Of a DNA stretch of 17,472 nucleotides, positions 1 through 8,527 are shown piece after piece. The first letter of the stretch is position 1, and each line of letters opens with the position of its first letter. Origin of the DNA: Candidatus Poseidoniales archaeon (GTDB taxonomy: Archaea; Thermoplasmatota; Poseidoniia; Poseidoniales; Poseidoniaceae); NCBI GenBank assembly GCA_012959845.1, contig DUCL01000159.1, forward strand, positions 1-17,472. Direction: 5' to 3'. The notes under the pieces were generated by a model. That model saw only the letters and a list, made by a program, of their open reading frames with translations, was not told the origin of the DNA and searched no databases. Position numbers and translations under genes: made by a program.

Positions 1-3000
1 CACCGCATATACAAATTATACAACCAATGTTCATTATGGCGGCGCAGGTGATGGAAATTGGCAACCTAGCCCACCTTCTCCATTCACATATGGAGGCCGC
101 AATAATGTTGATGTGAACTCTAAAGTAATGGCGCTCAAGGGCGTGCCTTCGGTTAATCATGCTGATTTTACAAGAACCGCTACGGTACAATCACTCGGTG
201 GTGCTCATCAAAATACAACAGGTGGATTCATTGCATTATCCGACCAAGGATACAACAGTCCTGGTCTAAAGTATTCTGACCTAACCGTTTCATCCACCGT
301 AGCATGGGGATATATGGGCGTGGTAGTTCCAATTTCAGAATATGAACTTCATGTCATGAAATATTCAAGTACTGGATTGAGTACGCCAACAATTTTGCGG
401 ATAAACAAGAGCACTGGTGCCTACTTAGGGGTTGCAGCATTCAACAATAATGGGCTCAGCAATGGATGTTCCACTTCTTCAAATTATTACATATACGATG
501 CAACAGTCTACAATGGCGATGTATATACGGCATCATATTCAAATCGTAATGTTGTAAAATGGTCCGTGCTATTTGTGGACACCAACAATGATGGAACCAA
601 AGATAACTGGGAATGGAAATGCAAACGTGTATGGAGTTATAGCGACTATATTACTGGAGTTGATTTTGATGATGATACAGGAAAGATGTATATTTCAACT
701 TACAATTCACAAGGTCAGTCCCATTATGTTAAGGAAGTCAACCCCGCATCTCCAACTTCAATAAATGGTTCATGGTTGATGGGAAGTTCTCCTTCAATGT
801 ATTATTATTATGGAGCAGGATTGGTCGTTAACTATCCAATGGTCACATACAATCTTTACAGTAATCAAGGATACAAGAGTACTCATCATCAATATGCATT
901 CAATGGACTATGGCTCGAATCAATGGGTCAGGTTGAGATAGATGGCGGTGGCCACTATGGCTTGGTTGAAGATAGCACAGGCAAAGTCGCATACACTTGC
1001 CATCGGTATAACTCATATTGCTCCTCATCTCAATTAAGAAAGATTAACTTCTTGGGTGATGGAGATTTATTTGATTCACGCTCATCAACTACGACTTCAG
1101 CTACAGTAGTAGGTTCAACATTCGCTGTAAGTAAATCCCTTACAACTTTGAAATTGACTTCGGTATTAGCCTATGAACCAACAGGTACTTCGATAAATAT
1201 TGATCTTTCTAACGATGGTGGAACTACTTGGATACACGCAAATTTGGGGCAAATGGTGACATTTTCCAATCCGGGAACAAACCTCAAGTGGAGGGCGCAT
1301 CTAAATGGTACAACTTCTAATACACCAATATTAGGTGATTTAGCAATACAGTACATTTCAAGTTACCAAAGTAACGGATATATGTACAATTATCAATATC
1401 AGTCGGGAGGAACCTCGAACCTTGTCGCTGCAACTCTAAATTGGAATGAAACAAGGCCAGCCGGAACCAGTATTAGTGTAAAATTCGGCCTTGACAATTC
1501 CCAGTGTTCGGGCTCTTCAGCCACCGCATTTACTTCACCAGGTCAGACAAAATCAATTACCGGAACAGGTATCTATATGTGTGTTAGAATAATGTTGAGC
1601 ACCTCAAATTCGGGCAATTCACCAACGATTACAAATTTGAGCATTCAAAGACATAGTAATGCGCCTAGGGAGCCAGAAATTCTTCTTGACAATTCTTCAG
1701 TATGGAAACGTGCTGGTAATGTTGGAGCATTGATTGGACCAGTTACAGTTTATCAAAATAGTCCTAATGATCTAATCATCAAAAAATTCAATGATTTGAT
1801 TCCAGATACTGGGGCAGGAATTAAGCAAATTCAAGTTGATATAGGTTCTGCTTCAAGTGGAATCTTGATTCTTGATTCTTTTTCCATAACGTATACAATG
1901 CAAACTGTAAATCTTGACATTACAATACCGGAAGGAGAAGTATTGCATGAAAGAGTAGAACCCTACGAGGTAGTCACAAGGCACGTAATAGGTGAGTCCG
2001 CAACTTCGATGACGAGTGCTACTCTCACATTATTGACCAATTCAATGGCTAAGAATCCAACCATGACATGGGAGAATGGTGATGTATTCCCAGAACCAAA
2101 TGACCCAGAAGATTTTATTGAAATCGACTCAAATTCTTGGAGTCTTGAGAGTAATGGAATATTGGAAATACATTGGATATTCCATATCACTAGTGACTTC
2201 CCAGACCAGCCGGAAGTCAAATTCAGAACTGGATGTTTGGATAATTCAGGCTCTGCAGGGTTTGCACCTCTAGATTTATTATCCTCTACAGGATTAAGAG
2301 TCAATAGAACATTCGGATTAGGGTGGTTAAAGATTAGAGATAATGATGGAGGATTTACTTCAGAAGATGTCCCAGATAATTCATGGGTTGCTGCTGGAGA
2401 GCAAATCCACTTCCAAGGAGCAATGTGGTTTGCTGATACTGATGATGCACCGAAAGATAGTGCATTTGATGTGAGAATTTCACGCAATGGATGGGTTGAG
2501 AGTACTGCAAGAGATACAACCAATCCAAACGGTTCATTCTTCATCTCCATAGACTTGCCAAATATTGATGTTCCTGCTGGGATGACATATGAAGTTCAAA
2601 CGTATAATGAGAAGGACCCAACTCATACAATGCAACCGAATTCCGATTGGAGAAGAACATTCAAGGTCGATGCTACAGCACCTGAGAGGATGGATATTTA
2701 TCCTAAGAATGATGGATATGAAGCCGGAGATACCGCCCAGGAAATCAAAGTCTTAGTCAATGATGATGTGGGACACCCAATGGCATTGAAATTGATGTAT
2801 TGGGTTGAAGCAGACCATGATATGAATCGTAATGGGGAAGCGGATTCAAATGAATACGCATCAAAGATGGTTTACAATAATACCGTTGCCAAAAATAAGT
2901 GGTTTATGACAACAATTGACCATTCTCGCAATGCAAACATGGGTCGTGTTTCTTACTTCTGGGATGGTGGAGATGAGGCAGGAAACCCTCTACATTACAC

Positions 3001-4858
3001 CTATATCAATGAAGAAGATGAAATATTGATGTTTGAATCTGAAACAGGATTTGACCATGATGATGCTACTTTTAGAACACGAAAAGATTCGAGTGCGGTA
3101 TTCACAGGATTAGATTGGATGGGTCATGAGGATGATGCAGCAGTCTATTCTGGCATGAAGCAAACGATTACCCTTGGATTCATTGATGCAAATACTGTAA
3201 TTGACTTTGAACATATTTCATTGGTCTTTGACTTTGAAGGGCCGAATCCTCTACGAGATGTTCAGAGAATTTCATATTCTGGAATAAACAATACATTCTG
3301 GTCAGAAAGTCAATATCTGACTATTCTTCAGAGTAGCAGCATGCACGAAACAACCAATGATTCAGGACTGCCATGGATTATTCTAACCTTTGATTTCGTC
3401 ATCGGTTGGGATTGGCCTGATGAAGAAATGGGCGATGTTGCATTATTGTACAAAGAAAGAGGTGCTTCCGATGAGTCACGAATCTTATTATTAGAACATA
3501 CATTTAGAGTTGAAAATGATTTGATGTTGGCTCCATCTTCTTTCAATGTAGATGATATTAGTGAACCGAGAACAGGCCATATCGCTGATGGTTCAAGAGT
3601 TCGTAAGGATGACCGATTAGCCTTCACAGGAATAGTTGTTTACGAAGGTAGCAATGTTGCTGCCCCTCGAGACGTTGGTATACTTGTCGAAGTATTTGAT
3701 GGGGAGAAGATTTGGTCCGATGGTTCTTTGACATCTGCTGGAGAATATTCTGTTGAGGTTCCACTTTCAGCCGCATCTACATTACAATCTTCACCAACTA
3801 GAACCTGTTTGATTTCAATAACCAATATCCCAGGACGTGGTGAAGATATGACTGGAACATTGGTTTCAACCACACTGAGAGTTGTAGTCGATGACGCATC
3901 ACCGCGTGTAACACGACGTATTTCTCCACTGAATGTTATTGACATTTCAGCAAATAATGATTTGACTAGTATTGCGTTAGAGTTCCAAGGAACTGAAGAT
4001 GCAGATCTAACCGGTTCCGAGCAATTGGTTCATTGGGTCATGCGCGATTCAACAAGAACAATGACAATCGGTGCAGGCTCAGCAGTACTTGGAATGCAAC
4101 AAGATGGACAAAATGTGGTTTGGACAGGAACGGTTGATTTGACAGACTCCGGAAGAATAATTCCGAGGGCTGGAGATTTCGTTGGTTTCTATATCACTGG
4201 TTGGGATGCTGCTGGAAATCAATTCCCTGTAGTTTCAAACTCGGAAGCAAGTCCAATTCCAGAACTAGCAAGCGATGATACCGACTTTGAGCGCCAGTGG
4301 ATAAGGTTAGGCGCTGTTGGTCCTGAATTGCGTGTCAAATCCATCACACTTTCAGATGACCATGTTGCACCATCCTCCAAGATTGAAATTACAACTGAAG
4401 TGATAAATAATGGCGGGGAAACACTTGCTGCATTCAAGGTTGCATTCTTTGCTGGAGATTCTGAATCACCGTTCAAGGTAATGACAATTACCGGAATCGG
4501 CGGTGGTGAAACACGAGAAGTTACTACTACTTGGTATGCTGAAGAGGTCTCATTTATTCGGGTTGAAGTTGATTATGGTGATTTGATCGCTGAAGTAAAT
4601 GATGATGATAATACGGCTACACACAGTGTTGATATTGCCTACGCCAAGTATTTGGGTGGATTGGACAGTATTAGAGAAAACCCATTGCAATGGATATTCG
4701 CATTAGTTTCAATAATTGTAGTTATTTCTGTTGCTTCTATTGCATCGCGAACTTCTATTGATTATGGTGAAGGAATGTTCGATGAAGAAGATTCTGAATG
4801 GGATGACGATGACGAAGACGAAGACGATGACGATGACGATGACGAAGATACCGAGTGA
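1..4858 (+). CDS. Giant membrane-anchored cell-surface protein, 5'-truncated
   Basis: The reading frame is open from base 2 to the TGA at 4856-4858, so the true start and any signal peptide lie upstream; the GTG at 113 is only an internal codon. The first ~1000 bases have a beta-propeller feel (aromatic, Gly/Asp-rich strands) with a canonical EF-hand-like loop DTNNDGTKDNWE at 578-613. About 1140-1900 holds tandem jelly-roll-like modules (LSNDGGTTW, later TPILGDLAIQY). A second EF-hand-like loop, DMNRNGEADSNE, is at 2819-2854. Several Ig-like repeats follow, then a CARDB domain (about 4319-4642), one transmembrane helix (about 4691-4744) and a cytoplasmic tail that is almost pure Asp/Glu. This is a type I-like exported protein with a large extracellular part, probably adhesive or S-layer-associated and Ca2+-dependent (inference). 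Its stop codon abuts that of the convergent gene. The specific function is unknown. Confidence 0.85.
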   Translation, partial: TAYTNYTTNVHYGGAGDGNWQPSPPSPFTYGGRNNVDVNSKVMALKGVPSVNHADFTRTATVQSLGGAHQNTTGGFIALSDQGYNSPGLKYSDLTVSSTVAWGYMGVVVPISEYELHVMKYSSTGLSTPTILRINKSTGAYLGVAAFNNNGLSNGCSTSSNYYIYDATVYNGDVYTASYSNRNVVKWSVLFVDTNNDGTKDNWEWKCKRVWSYSDYITGVDFDDDTGKMYISTYNSQGQSHYVKEVNPASPTSINGSWLMGSSPSMYYYYGAGLVVNYPMVTYNLYSNQGYKSTHHQYAFNGLWLESMGQVEIDGGGHYGLVEDSTGKVAYTCHRYNSYCSSSQLRKINFLGDGDLFDSRSSTTTSATVVGSTFAVSKSLTTLKLTSVLAYEPTGTSINIDLSNDGGTTWIHANLGQMVTFSNPGTNLKWRAHLNGTTSNTPILGDLAIQYISSYQSNGYMYNYQYQSGGTSNLVAATLNWNETRPAGTSISVKFGLDNSQCSGSSATAFTSPGQTKSITGTGIYMCVRIMLSTSNSGNSPTITNLSIQRHSNAPREPEILLDNSSVWKRAGNVGALIGPVTVYQNSPNDLIIKKFNDLIPDTGAGIKQIQVDIGSASSGILILDSFSITYTMQTVNLDITIPEGEVLHERVEPYEVVTRHVIGESATSMTSATLTLLTNSMAKNPTMTWENGDVFPEPNDPEDFIEIDSNSWSLESNGILEIHWIFHITSDFPDQPEVKFRTGCLDNSGSAGFAPLDLLSSTGLRVNRTFGLGWLKIRDNDGGFTSEDVPDNSWVAAGEQIHFQGAMWFADTDDAPKDSAFDVRISRNGWVESTARDTTNPNGSFFISIDLPNIDVPAGMTYEVQTYNEKDPTHTMQPNSDWRRTFKVDATAPERMDIYPKNDGYEAGDTAQEIKVLVNDDVGHPMALKLMYWVEADHDMNRNGEADSNEYASKMVYNNTVAKNKWFMTTIDHSRNANMGRVSYFWDGGDEAGNPLHYTYINEEDEILMFESETGFDHDDATFRTRKDSSAVFTGLDWMGHEDDAAVYSGMKQTITLGFIDANTVIDFEHISLVFDFEGPNPLRDVQRISYSGINNTFWSESQYLTILQSSSMHETTNDSGLPWIILTFDFVIGWDWPDEEMGDVALLYKERGASDESRILLLEHTFRVENDLMLAPSSFNVDDISEPRTGHIADGSRVRKDDRLAFTGIVVYEGSNVAAPRDVGILVEVFDGEKIWSDGSLTSAGEYSVEVPLSAASTLQSSPTRTCLISITNIPGRGEDMTGTLVSTTLRVVVDDASPRVTRRISPLNVIDISANNDLTSIALEFQGTEDADLTGSEQLVHWVMRDSTRTMTIGAGSAVLGMQQDGQNVVWTGTVDLTDSGRIIPRAGDFVGFYITGWDAAGNQFPVVSNSEASPIPELASDDTDFERQWIRLGAVGPELRVKSITLSDDHVAPSSKIEITTEVINNGGETLAAFKVAFFAGDSESPFKVMTITGIGGGETREVTTTWYAEEVSFIRVEVDYGDLIAEVNDDDNTATHSVDIAYAKYLGGLDSIRENPLQWIFALVSIIVVISVASIASRTSIDYGEGMFDEEDSEWDDDDEDEDDDDDDDEDTE
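4802..4849 (+). repeat. GAY-GAC low-complexity repeat encoding a poly-acidic tail
   Basis: Sixteen consecutive GAT/GAC/GAA codons, mostly alternating GATGAC and GAAGAC hexamers, encode only Asp and Glu near the end of the surface protein, just inside the membrane helix. Such a short tandem array could change length by slippage in steps of whole codons without breaking the frame. Confidence 0.85.
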
Positions 4859-5602
4859 TCATCTCATATGATTCAACGCTTGTTGCATTGACAATTCTCC
4901 AGTTGCCACCTTCGCGGCCAATTCTTTGGAAATAGTCATTGCACCTAAACTGTGGATTCGGCTTTGGTTTTGGATATATCTTATTTCTCCATCACCCGGC
5001 AACAATTGCCGATGTTGCCAAACACGATTACCGCGCAATAATGCAATTCTAATCGCAGAGGTTGAGTGATTATGTCGCAATAGACCCTGAGATGTTTTCT
5101 CCTCATTCACCTCTTCAATATTCCATTGTTGTTCTAGACATTTATTGATAATCCGGTCGCGCAATAATGGGGCGCCATCACCAATTCGCAGCGTCATTTC
5201 ATTGAATTTTGTTGCAGCAGCGATGGAAGAAATGTGTTCAACAATAAAATCAATGTGCTCAAGTTGTGCAACTCCCATCAATACCCCATCTGCCAACCAT
5301 GCCAATCCAGGACGAGGGCCAGGGTCAATACCGATGGAAATACTTTCAATCATTGACAATCCATTTCTCAATATTATTGCCTGAGTTACTGCGGTGTCAC
5401 AAGTATCGATATTACAAGCGATGCCCCGTCCTTCACCCATTGCATTGTCAACTTCTTGTTCACTGCCAAACCAAATTGTGTCATTGTTCGGCAAAGGTTG
5501 GTCGATTTCAAGTTGAGTGAATGGTAGGCCCTTTAGCCGCAAGGCTTCCATCAATCGATAGGCCAATTTGAAATCGGCGCATCTAATAACTACCTTAGCC
5601 AC
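4859..5602 (-). CDS. Predicted RNase H-fold / RuvC-like protein
   Basis: The protein has 247 residues from a GTG at 5602 (begins VAKVVIRCADFKLAYRLMEA). An ATG at 5764 would add 54 residues, but these look non-protein-like and overlap the divergent resolvase gene, so I prefer the GTG. After an N-terminal ~90-residue alpha/beta domain comes SIGIDPGPRPGLAWL, the first strand and catalytic-type Asp of RuvC/YqgF-like RNase H folds. It is followed by a strand ending in GDGAPLLRDRI, then EEVNEEKTS with candidate acidic residues, and a helix TSAIRIALLRG where RuvC would carry its last Asp. That last acidic position appears missing, so activity is uncertain. A short helical motif (KVATGELSMQQAL) ends the protein. 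Its role is unknown; DNA repair or recombination is a guess from fold and from the divergent Hjc gene. Confidence 0.62.
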   Translation of the reverse strand: MAKVVIRCADFKLAYRLMEALRLKGLPFTQLEIDQPLPNNDTIWFGSEQEVDNAMGEGRGIACNIDTCDTAVTQAIILRNGLSMIESISIGIDPGPRPGLAWLADGVLMGVAQLEHIDFIVEHISSIAAATKFNEMTLRIGDGAPLLRDRIINKCLEQQWNIEEVNEEKTSQGLLRHNHSTSAIRIALLRGNRVWQHRQLLPGDGEIRYIQNQSRIHSLGAMTISKELAAKVATGELSMQQALNHMR

Positions 5603-5731
5603 AAACAATGCTTGTAATAGGAAGGAAACAAAGTTATTGATTGGTGGAGTATTGGTGAAATCGGCTAAATGGATATAACAATGCACATTCCAAGCGAAGT
5701 TATCAATAACGATTGACAATGTTGTCAAGGT
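5603..5731. promoter_or_regulatory. Divergent promoter region with short palindrome
   Basis: These 129 bases separate the GTG starts of the RuvC-like gene (-) and the hjc-like gene (+). The sequence gttatcaataac at 5699-5710 is a near-palindrome (GTTAT, 2-base spacer, ATAAC) centred about 27 bases before the hjc start, where a TATA box of a leaderless archaeal mRNA would sit. The same octamer TCAATAAC occurs inverted at 5633-5640, about 31-38 bases before the other start. Neither gene has a clear Shine-Dalgarno site. The promoter or operator role is inferred from position only. Confidence 0.35.
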
Positions 5732-6415
5732 GTGGCGAGTCAGTATGAACGGGAATTGCGGCAAGTTCTTGCTGGAGTCCCCAATGGTGTTGAAGCGGTA
5801 ATTCGCTCCTGTAGCGAAGAGGAAAAAGGGAAAATGAGGTTGGTGGCTTCACGTCCATTTTTGGTTGTCCGAGCTGCTGGTTCTGGTATGGAAGGTACAG
5901 GGGACTTACTAGCACTTAGAGGAGATATCTGTTTTCCAATTGAAGTGAAAACCACAAAAGCGAGGAAACTATATCTTTCTGGAAGAACGATGGATCAGTA
6001 TTTGGCGATGATAAATGAAGGTCAACGTTGTAATTTAATGCCATTATATGCTCATAGACTGAAAGGGGTTCGTGGAGATTCATGGATGATATTTAGGGTG
6101 GAAACAGATAATCTAAATGGCAGACTAAGGCAATTAGCAAAATCAATACCTCCATTCCCTCGTAATAGGAACGGCACACCCTATCTCAATTGGGAAGAAG
6201 GATTGCCACTTCACAAGTTTATTGCATTAGTTTGTTCAAATGCAGCACAGCAGAGTCAAACTTTGCACAGTTTGGAAGTTAGAGCGATTAGAAATGAAAT
6301 AATCGCACCACAATTCAATTATTGCGATATCATTGAAGAACAAACATCTCCTACCGGCCAAATCAAGAGTCAAATAGATGTCCTTGCAGAATTAGCACGG
6401 CGACGAAGCCGTTGA
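5732..6415 (+). CDS. hjc: Hjc-type archaeal Holliday junction resolvase, long form
   Basis: The product has 227 residues from GTG. It should cleave four-way DNA junctions as a dimer during homologous recombination and fork repair. The PD-(D/E)XK nuclease signature is visible: YERELRQVL near the N-terminus (Glu6/Glu8), RAAGSG at 47-52, TGDLLALRGD with Asp58, and FPIEVKTTK with Glu71 and Lys73. This order (Glu, Gly-Ser-Gly, Asp, Glu-X-Lys) is that of archaeal Hjc. Archaeal Hjc is usually about 120-140 residues, so roughly 90 residues from about 135 onward are an extension I cannot assign. The stop codon TGA at 6413-6415 directly abuts the stop of the convergent protease gene. A related PD-(D/E)XK endonuclease is possible instead, but the motif spacing favours the Hjc family. 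Confidence 0.8.
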   Translation: MASQYERELRQVLAGVPNGVEAVIRSCSEEEKGKMRLVASRPFLVVRAAGSGMEGTGDLLALRGDICFPIEVKTTKARKLYLSGRTMDQYLAMINEGQRCNLMPLYAHRLKGVRGDSWMIFRVETDNLNGRLRQLAKSIPPFPRNRNGTPYLNWEEGLPLHKFIALVCSNAAQQSQTLHSLEVRAIRNEIIAPQFNYCDIIEEQTSPTGQIKSQIDVLAELARRRSR

Positions 6416-7912
6416 TTAGAAGTATGGAATTAGCATAATGAACATTAGAATGCTAAAGAAAAAGAGTGATGATATCGAAGAGGCTTTGCTGGCAATATGG
6501 TCTATTCTAAGTGTATGAATGTCCCATAATTTTAATTTCTTGCCAATACGTTTCAATCCAGAAAGGCTTCCATGAAGTAAGTCTCTAAACATGTGCCCAC
6601 CATCAAATGGAACCATTGGAATTAGGTTGGTAAAACCTAATAGAATGTTAACCCACATTAGCCAGAAGAATAAATTGGCTAAGAACATTATTCCATCAAT
6701 ACCAATAATTGATGCAAAGATTCCATCACTTGCTTGTAGTAATGATTGTTCAAATGGGTGTATTGCCACCCCTTTCATTTGGAATGGAGTCAACATTATC
6801 CCAAGTGAATGAATCGGGACCGAGATTGCAGTTTCCAATGTATTTCCTTGCCAGCGTGGAGAGAATGGGCCAGCTAGTCTATCAATTCCAGCAGTGCCTT
6901 CAGCCATACCCATTATGCCCAAAAATGGGTCGCCAACTTCAATTCCAATACTTGCAAGGCTCTCATTATCCCATCCTAGTTCAGAATAATATTGATGCTT
7001 ATCAGATAGGTTAACAGTTATTGTTTCTCTTAACCCACTCTCTCGGTAGACCACGATATCTATTCGTTCTCCAGATGAATAGTTTTCAAGTGTATCACGG
7101 AATCCATCCACTCCAATTATTTCTTGACCATCTATCGAAACCAAAGTATCCCAAGGTTGCATTCCCCCTAAATCAGCACCGGAATCCTTGACGATTTCTC
7201 TTACGTGAATGTGTTCATTTACGGCTACCACTTGAGTTGCTAACATCCCCATCATTATCATCAATACAAAAGCAGCGAAAAGGTTGGTAGCGGGTCCCGC
7301 CGCAAACATTCGCAATCGTTCGCGTCTTGGGGCGCGTAGCAATTCTTGATGTTGTGGTTCTGCGAATGCACCTAATGGAAGTGGACCTAACATCAACAGT
7401 CCAAAGGAACGTACTCTCATTCCATGTGCTCTTGCGATTAGACCATGACCAAATTCATGAATTACCAAAGAAACCACGAATGCCACCACTCCCCATCCTA
7501 GCGGAATAATAGGATTTAATCCTGGAATTGCAACCATTTCGCTAACACTTGGTGGGTCTATTGAGGGTGGTGAGAGCAATGTTCCGACGAATGATAATAT
7601 CACTACTAAAGTAACTGCAAATAGTGAGAGACTGCATAGCCAAAGTGAAACTTCTCCATAAGCCCTCCAAAACTTCCGTGGTTTGGAAATTTTTTCCAAT
7701 AGATTCAATCCATGCTTGCCTCTTATCATTAATATGACCTTGAAAACTCTTGAAGAATTCCATCGGTCTAAAATGCCGTTTTTCTCCCATGTTTTGAGTA
7801 CGACAGCCCAAATGATTACAGCAATCCAAACAAAGGCCCAATCGGCTTCTATTACCATGAAGTCGCCGACATCCATAGACTTGCCAAACCCTCTTCCTCC
7901 TTCAATGCTCAC
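6416..7912 (-). CDS. Site-2-type intramembrane metalloprotease (M50) with PDZ domain
   Basis: This is a 498-residue multi-pass membrane zinc protease that would cut substrates within the membrane, often to release regulators or clear signal-peptide remnants. The zinc site HEFGHG is at residues 152-157 inside a hydrophobic helix. AGPATNLF at about 205-212 is the second conserved M50 motif, and the third zinc ligand lies in NLIPMVPFDGGH (Asp437). A single PDZ domain (about 232-302, with GADLGGMQPWDTLVSIDGQEI) sits between the two halves of the active site, as in RseP-like and archaeal S2P proteins. Hydrophobic segments also occur at about 25-40, 88-112, 135-157, 203-231, 396-432 and 478-498. 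Start is the ATG at 7912; in-frame ATGs at residues 13 and 19 are alternatives. No physiological substrate can be named. Confidence 0.9.
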   Translation of the reverse strand: MSIEGGRGFGKSMDVGDFMVIEADWAFVWIAVIIWAVVLKTWEKNGILDRWNSSRVFKVILMIRGKHGLNLLEKISKPRKFWRAYGEVSLWLCSLSLFAVTLVVILSFVGTLLSPPSIDPPSVSEMVAIPGLNPIIPLGWGVVAFVVSLVIHEFGHGLIARAHGMRVRSFGLLMLGPLPLGAFAEPQHQELLRAPRRERLRMFAAGPATNLFAAFVLMIMMGMLATQVVAVNEHIHVREIVKDSGADLGGMQPWDTLVSIDGQEIIGVDGFRDTLENYSSGERIDIVVYRESGLRETITVNLSDKHQYYSELGWDNESLASIGIEVGDPFLGIMGMAEGTAGIDRLAGPFSPRWQGNTLETAISVPIHSLGIMLTPFQMKGVAIHPFEQSLLQASDGIFASIIGIDGIMFLANLFFWLMWVNILLGFTNLIPMVPFDGGHMFRDLLHGSLSGLKRIGKKLKLWDIHTLRIDHIASKASSISSLFFFSILMFIMLIPYF

Positions 7913-7990
7913 ATAATATTCACTGAATAACTATCCAATTAGGAACTGAACAAAGCGGGAAAGTTCATGTGCACTCGCCTTGAGCATTAG
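7913..7990. promoter_or_regulatory. Divergent intergenic region between protease and hypothetical gene
   Basis: A 78-base gap lies between two divergent starts and must hold both promoters. No convincing Shine-Dalgarno site precedes either ATG, and no TATA element stands out, so leaderless transcription is possible. The call rests on gene orientation alone. Confidence 0.3.
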
Positions 7991-8524
7991 ATGATGGTAT
8001 CTTTCAAGGCTCCAATCGAAGTGTGGTGTGAAGAATATTGGGGCCAAACGCCTGAAGAAATTTCAGAGTGGGTTGCGGATGAAGAAATTTCTCAAGTATT
8101 CATTAAATTAGCACGAGGTGTGCTAATAGTTGATTTTGCAATTGGCGAAGAAGGTGAGTTGACTTGTCAAGAGCATTTACACATCCCCCTCGATCGCTGG
8201 AATCCAGGTTCTATTCAAGTACACAGAACTCATGAAGGCTTAGTTAGATTTAGACATCGCCAATCTGAAATATTGCTTTCAGCAAGACTTAGGGCGCCCG
8301 AATGGGGCAAAGCATTACTTGAGGAATGGTTGATGTCACAACGCGGAGATTCATTGCGGCCAAAAGAAAAATCAGCAAGAATTGCGGCAATAAAAAGAAG
8401 CAAACTAAGTATTGAACGGAATCTAAAATCAGCATCACTTGATTCAAGTATAACCGATTTAGAATTGGCCAAGATTAGAATTACTTCTGCTGAAAGTCAG
8501 ATGGAAGGGCGTAATAAGGCTTGA
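7991..8524 (+). CDS. Hypothetical protein, 177 aa
   Basis: I do not recognise the family. It starts at ATGATG (7991 or 7994) and runs to a TGA at 8522-8524, three bases before the stop of the convergent dacZ gene. It is soluble, with no signal peptide or membrane helix. The first ~110 residues look like a compact alpha/beta domain (VFIKLARGVLIVDFAIG, then HIPLDRWNPGSIQVHR and VRFRHRQSEILLSARL). The last ~65 residues are charged and helical (KEKSARIAAIKRSKLSIERN), possibly a coiled coil or nucleic-acid-binding tail. It is divergent from the M50 protease. The reading frame uses the same codon style as its neighbours, which supports a real gene. Confidence 0.7.
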   Translation: MMVSFKAPIEVWCEEYWGQTPEEISEWVADEEISQVFIKLARGVLIVDFAIGEEGELTCQEHLHIPLDRWNPGSIQVHRTHEGLVRFRHRQSEILLSARLRAPEWGKALLEEWLMSQRGDSLRPKEKSARIAAIKRSKLSIERNLKSASLDSSITDLELAKIRITSAESQMEGRNKA

Positions 8525-8527
8525 AAT

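Noticed and set aside
1963..2550. A 195-codon open frame antisense to the first surface-protein gene
   Set aside because: It lies wholly inside a well-supported coding region, has no recognisable domain or ribosome-binding site, and its residues look like a complement shadow of the sense codons.
4489..4512. Gly-rich GIGGGET segment as a nucleotide-binding loop
   Set aside because: It falls in a CARDB beta-sandwich turn of an extracellular domain and lacks the Lys-Ser/Thr of a P-loop.
5603..5764. N-terminal extension of the RuvC-like protein to an ATG at 5764
   Set aside because: The added residues are hydrophobic and aromatic without a clear signal peptide, and they overlap the start of the divergent resolvase gene; the GTG at 5602 gives a natural first strand.
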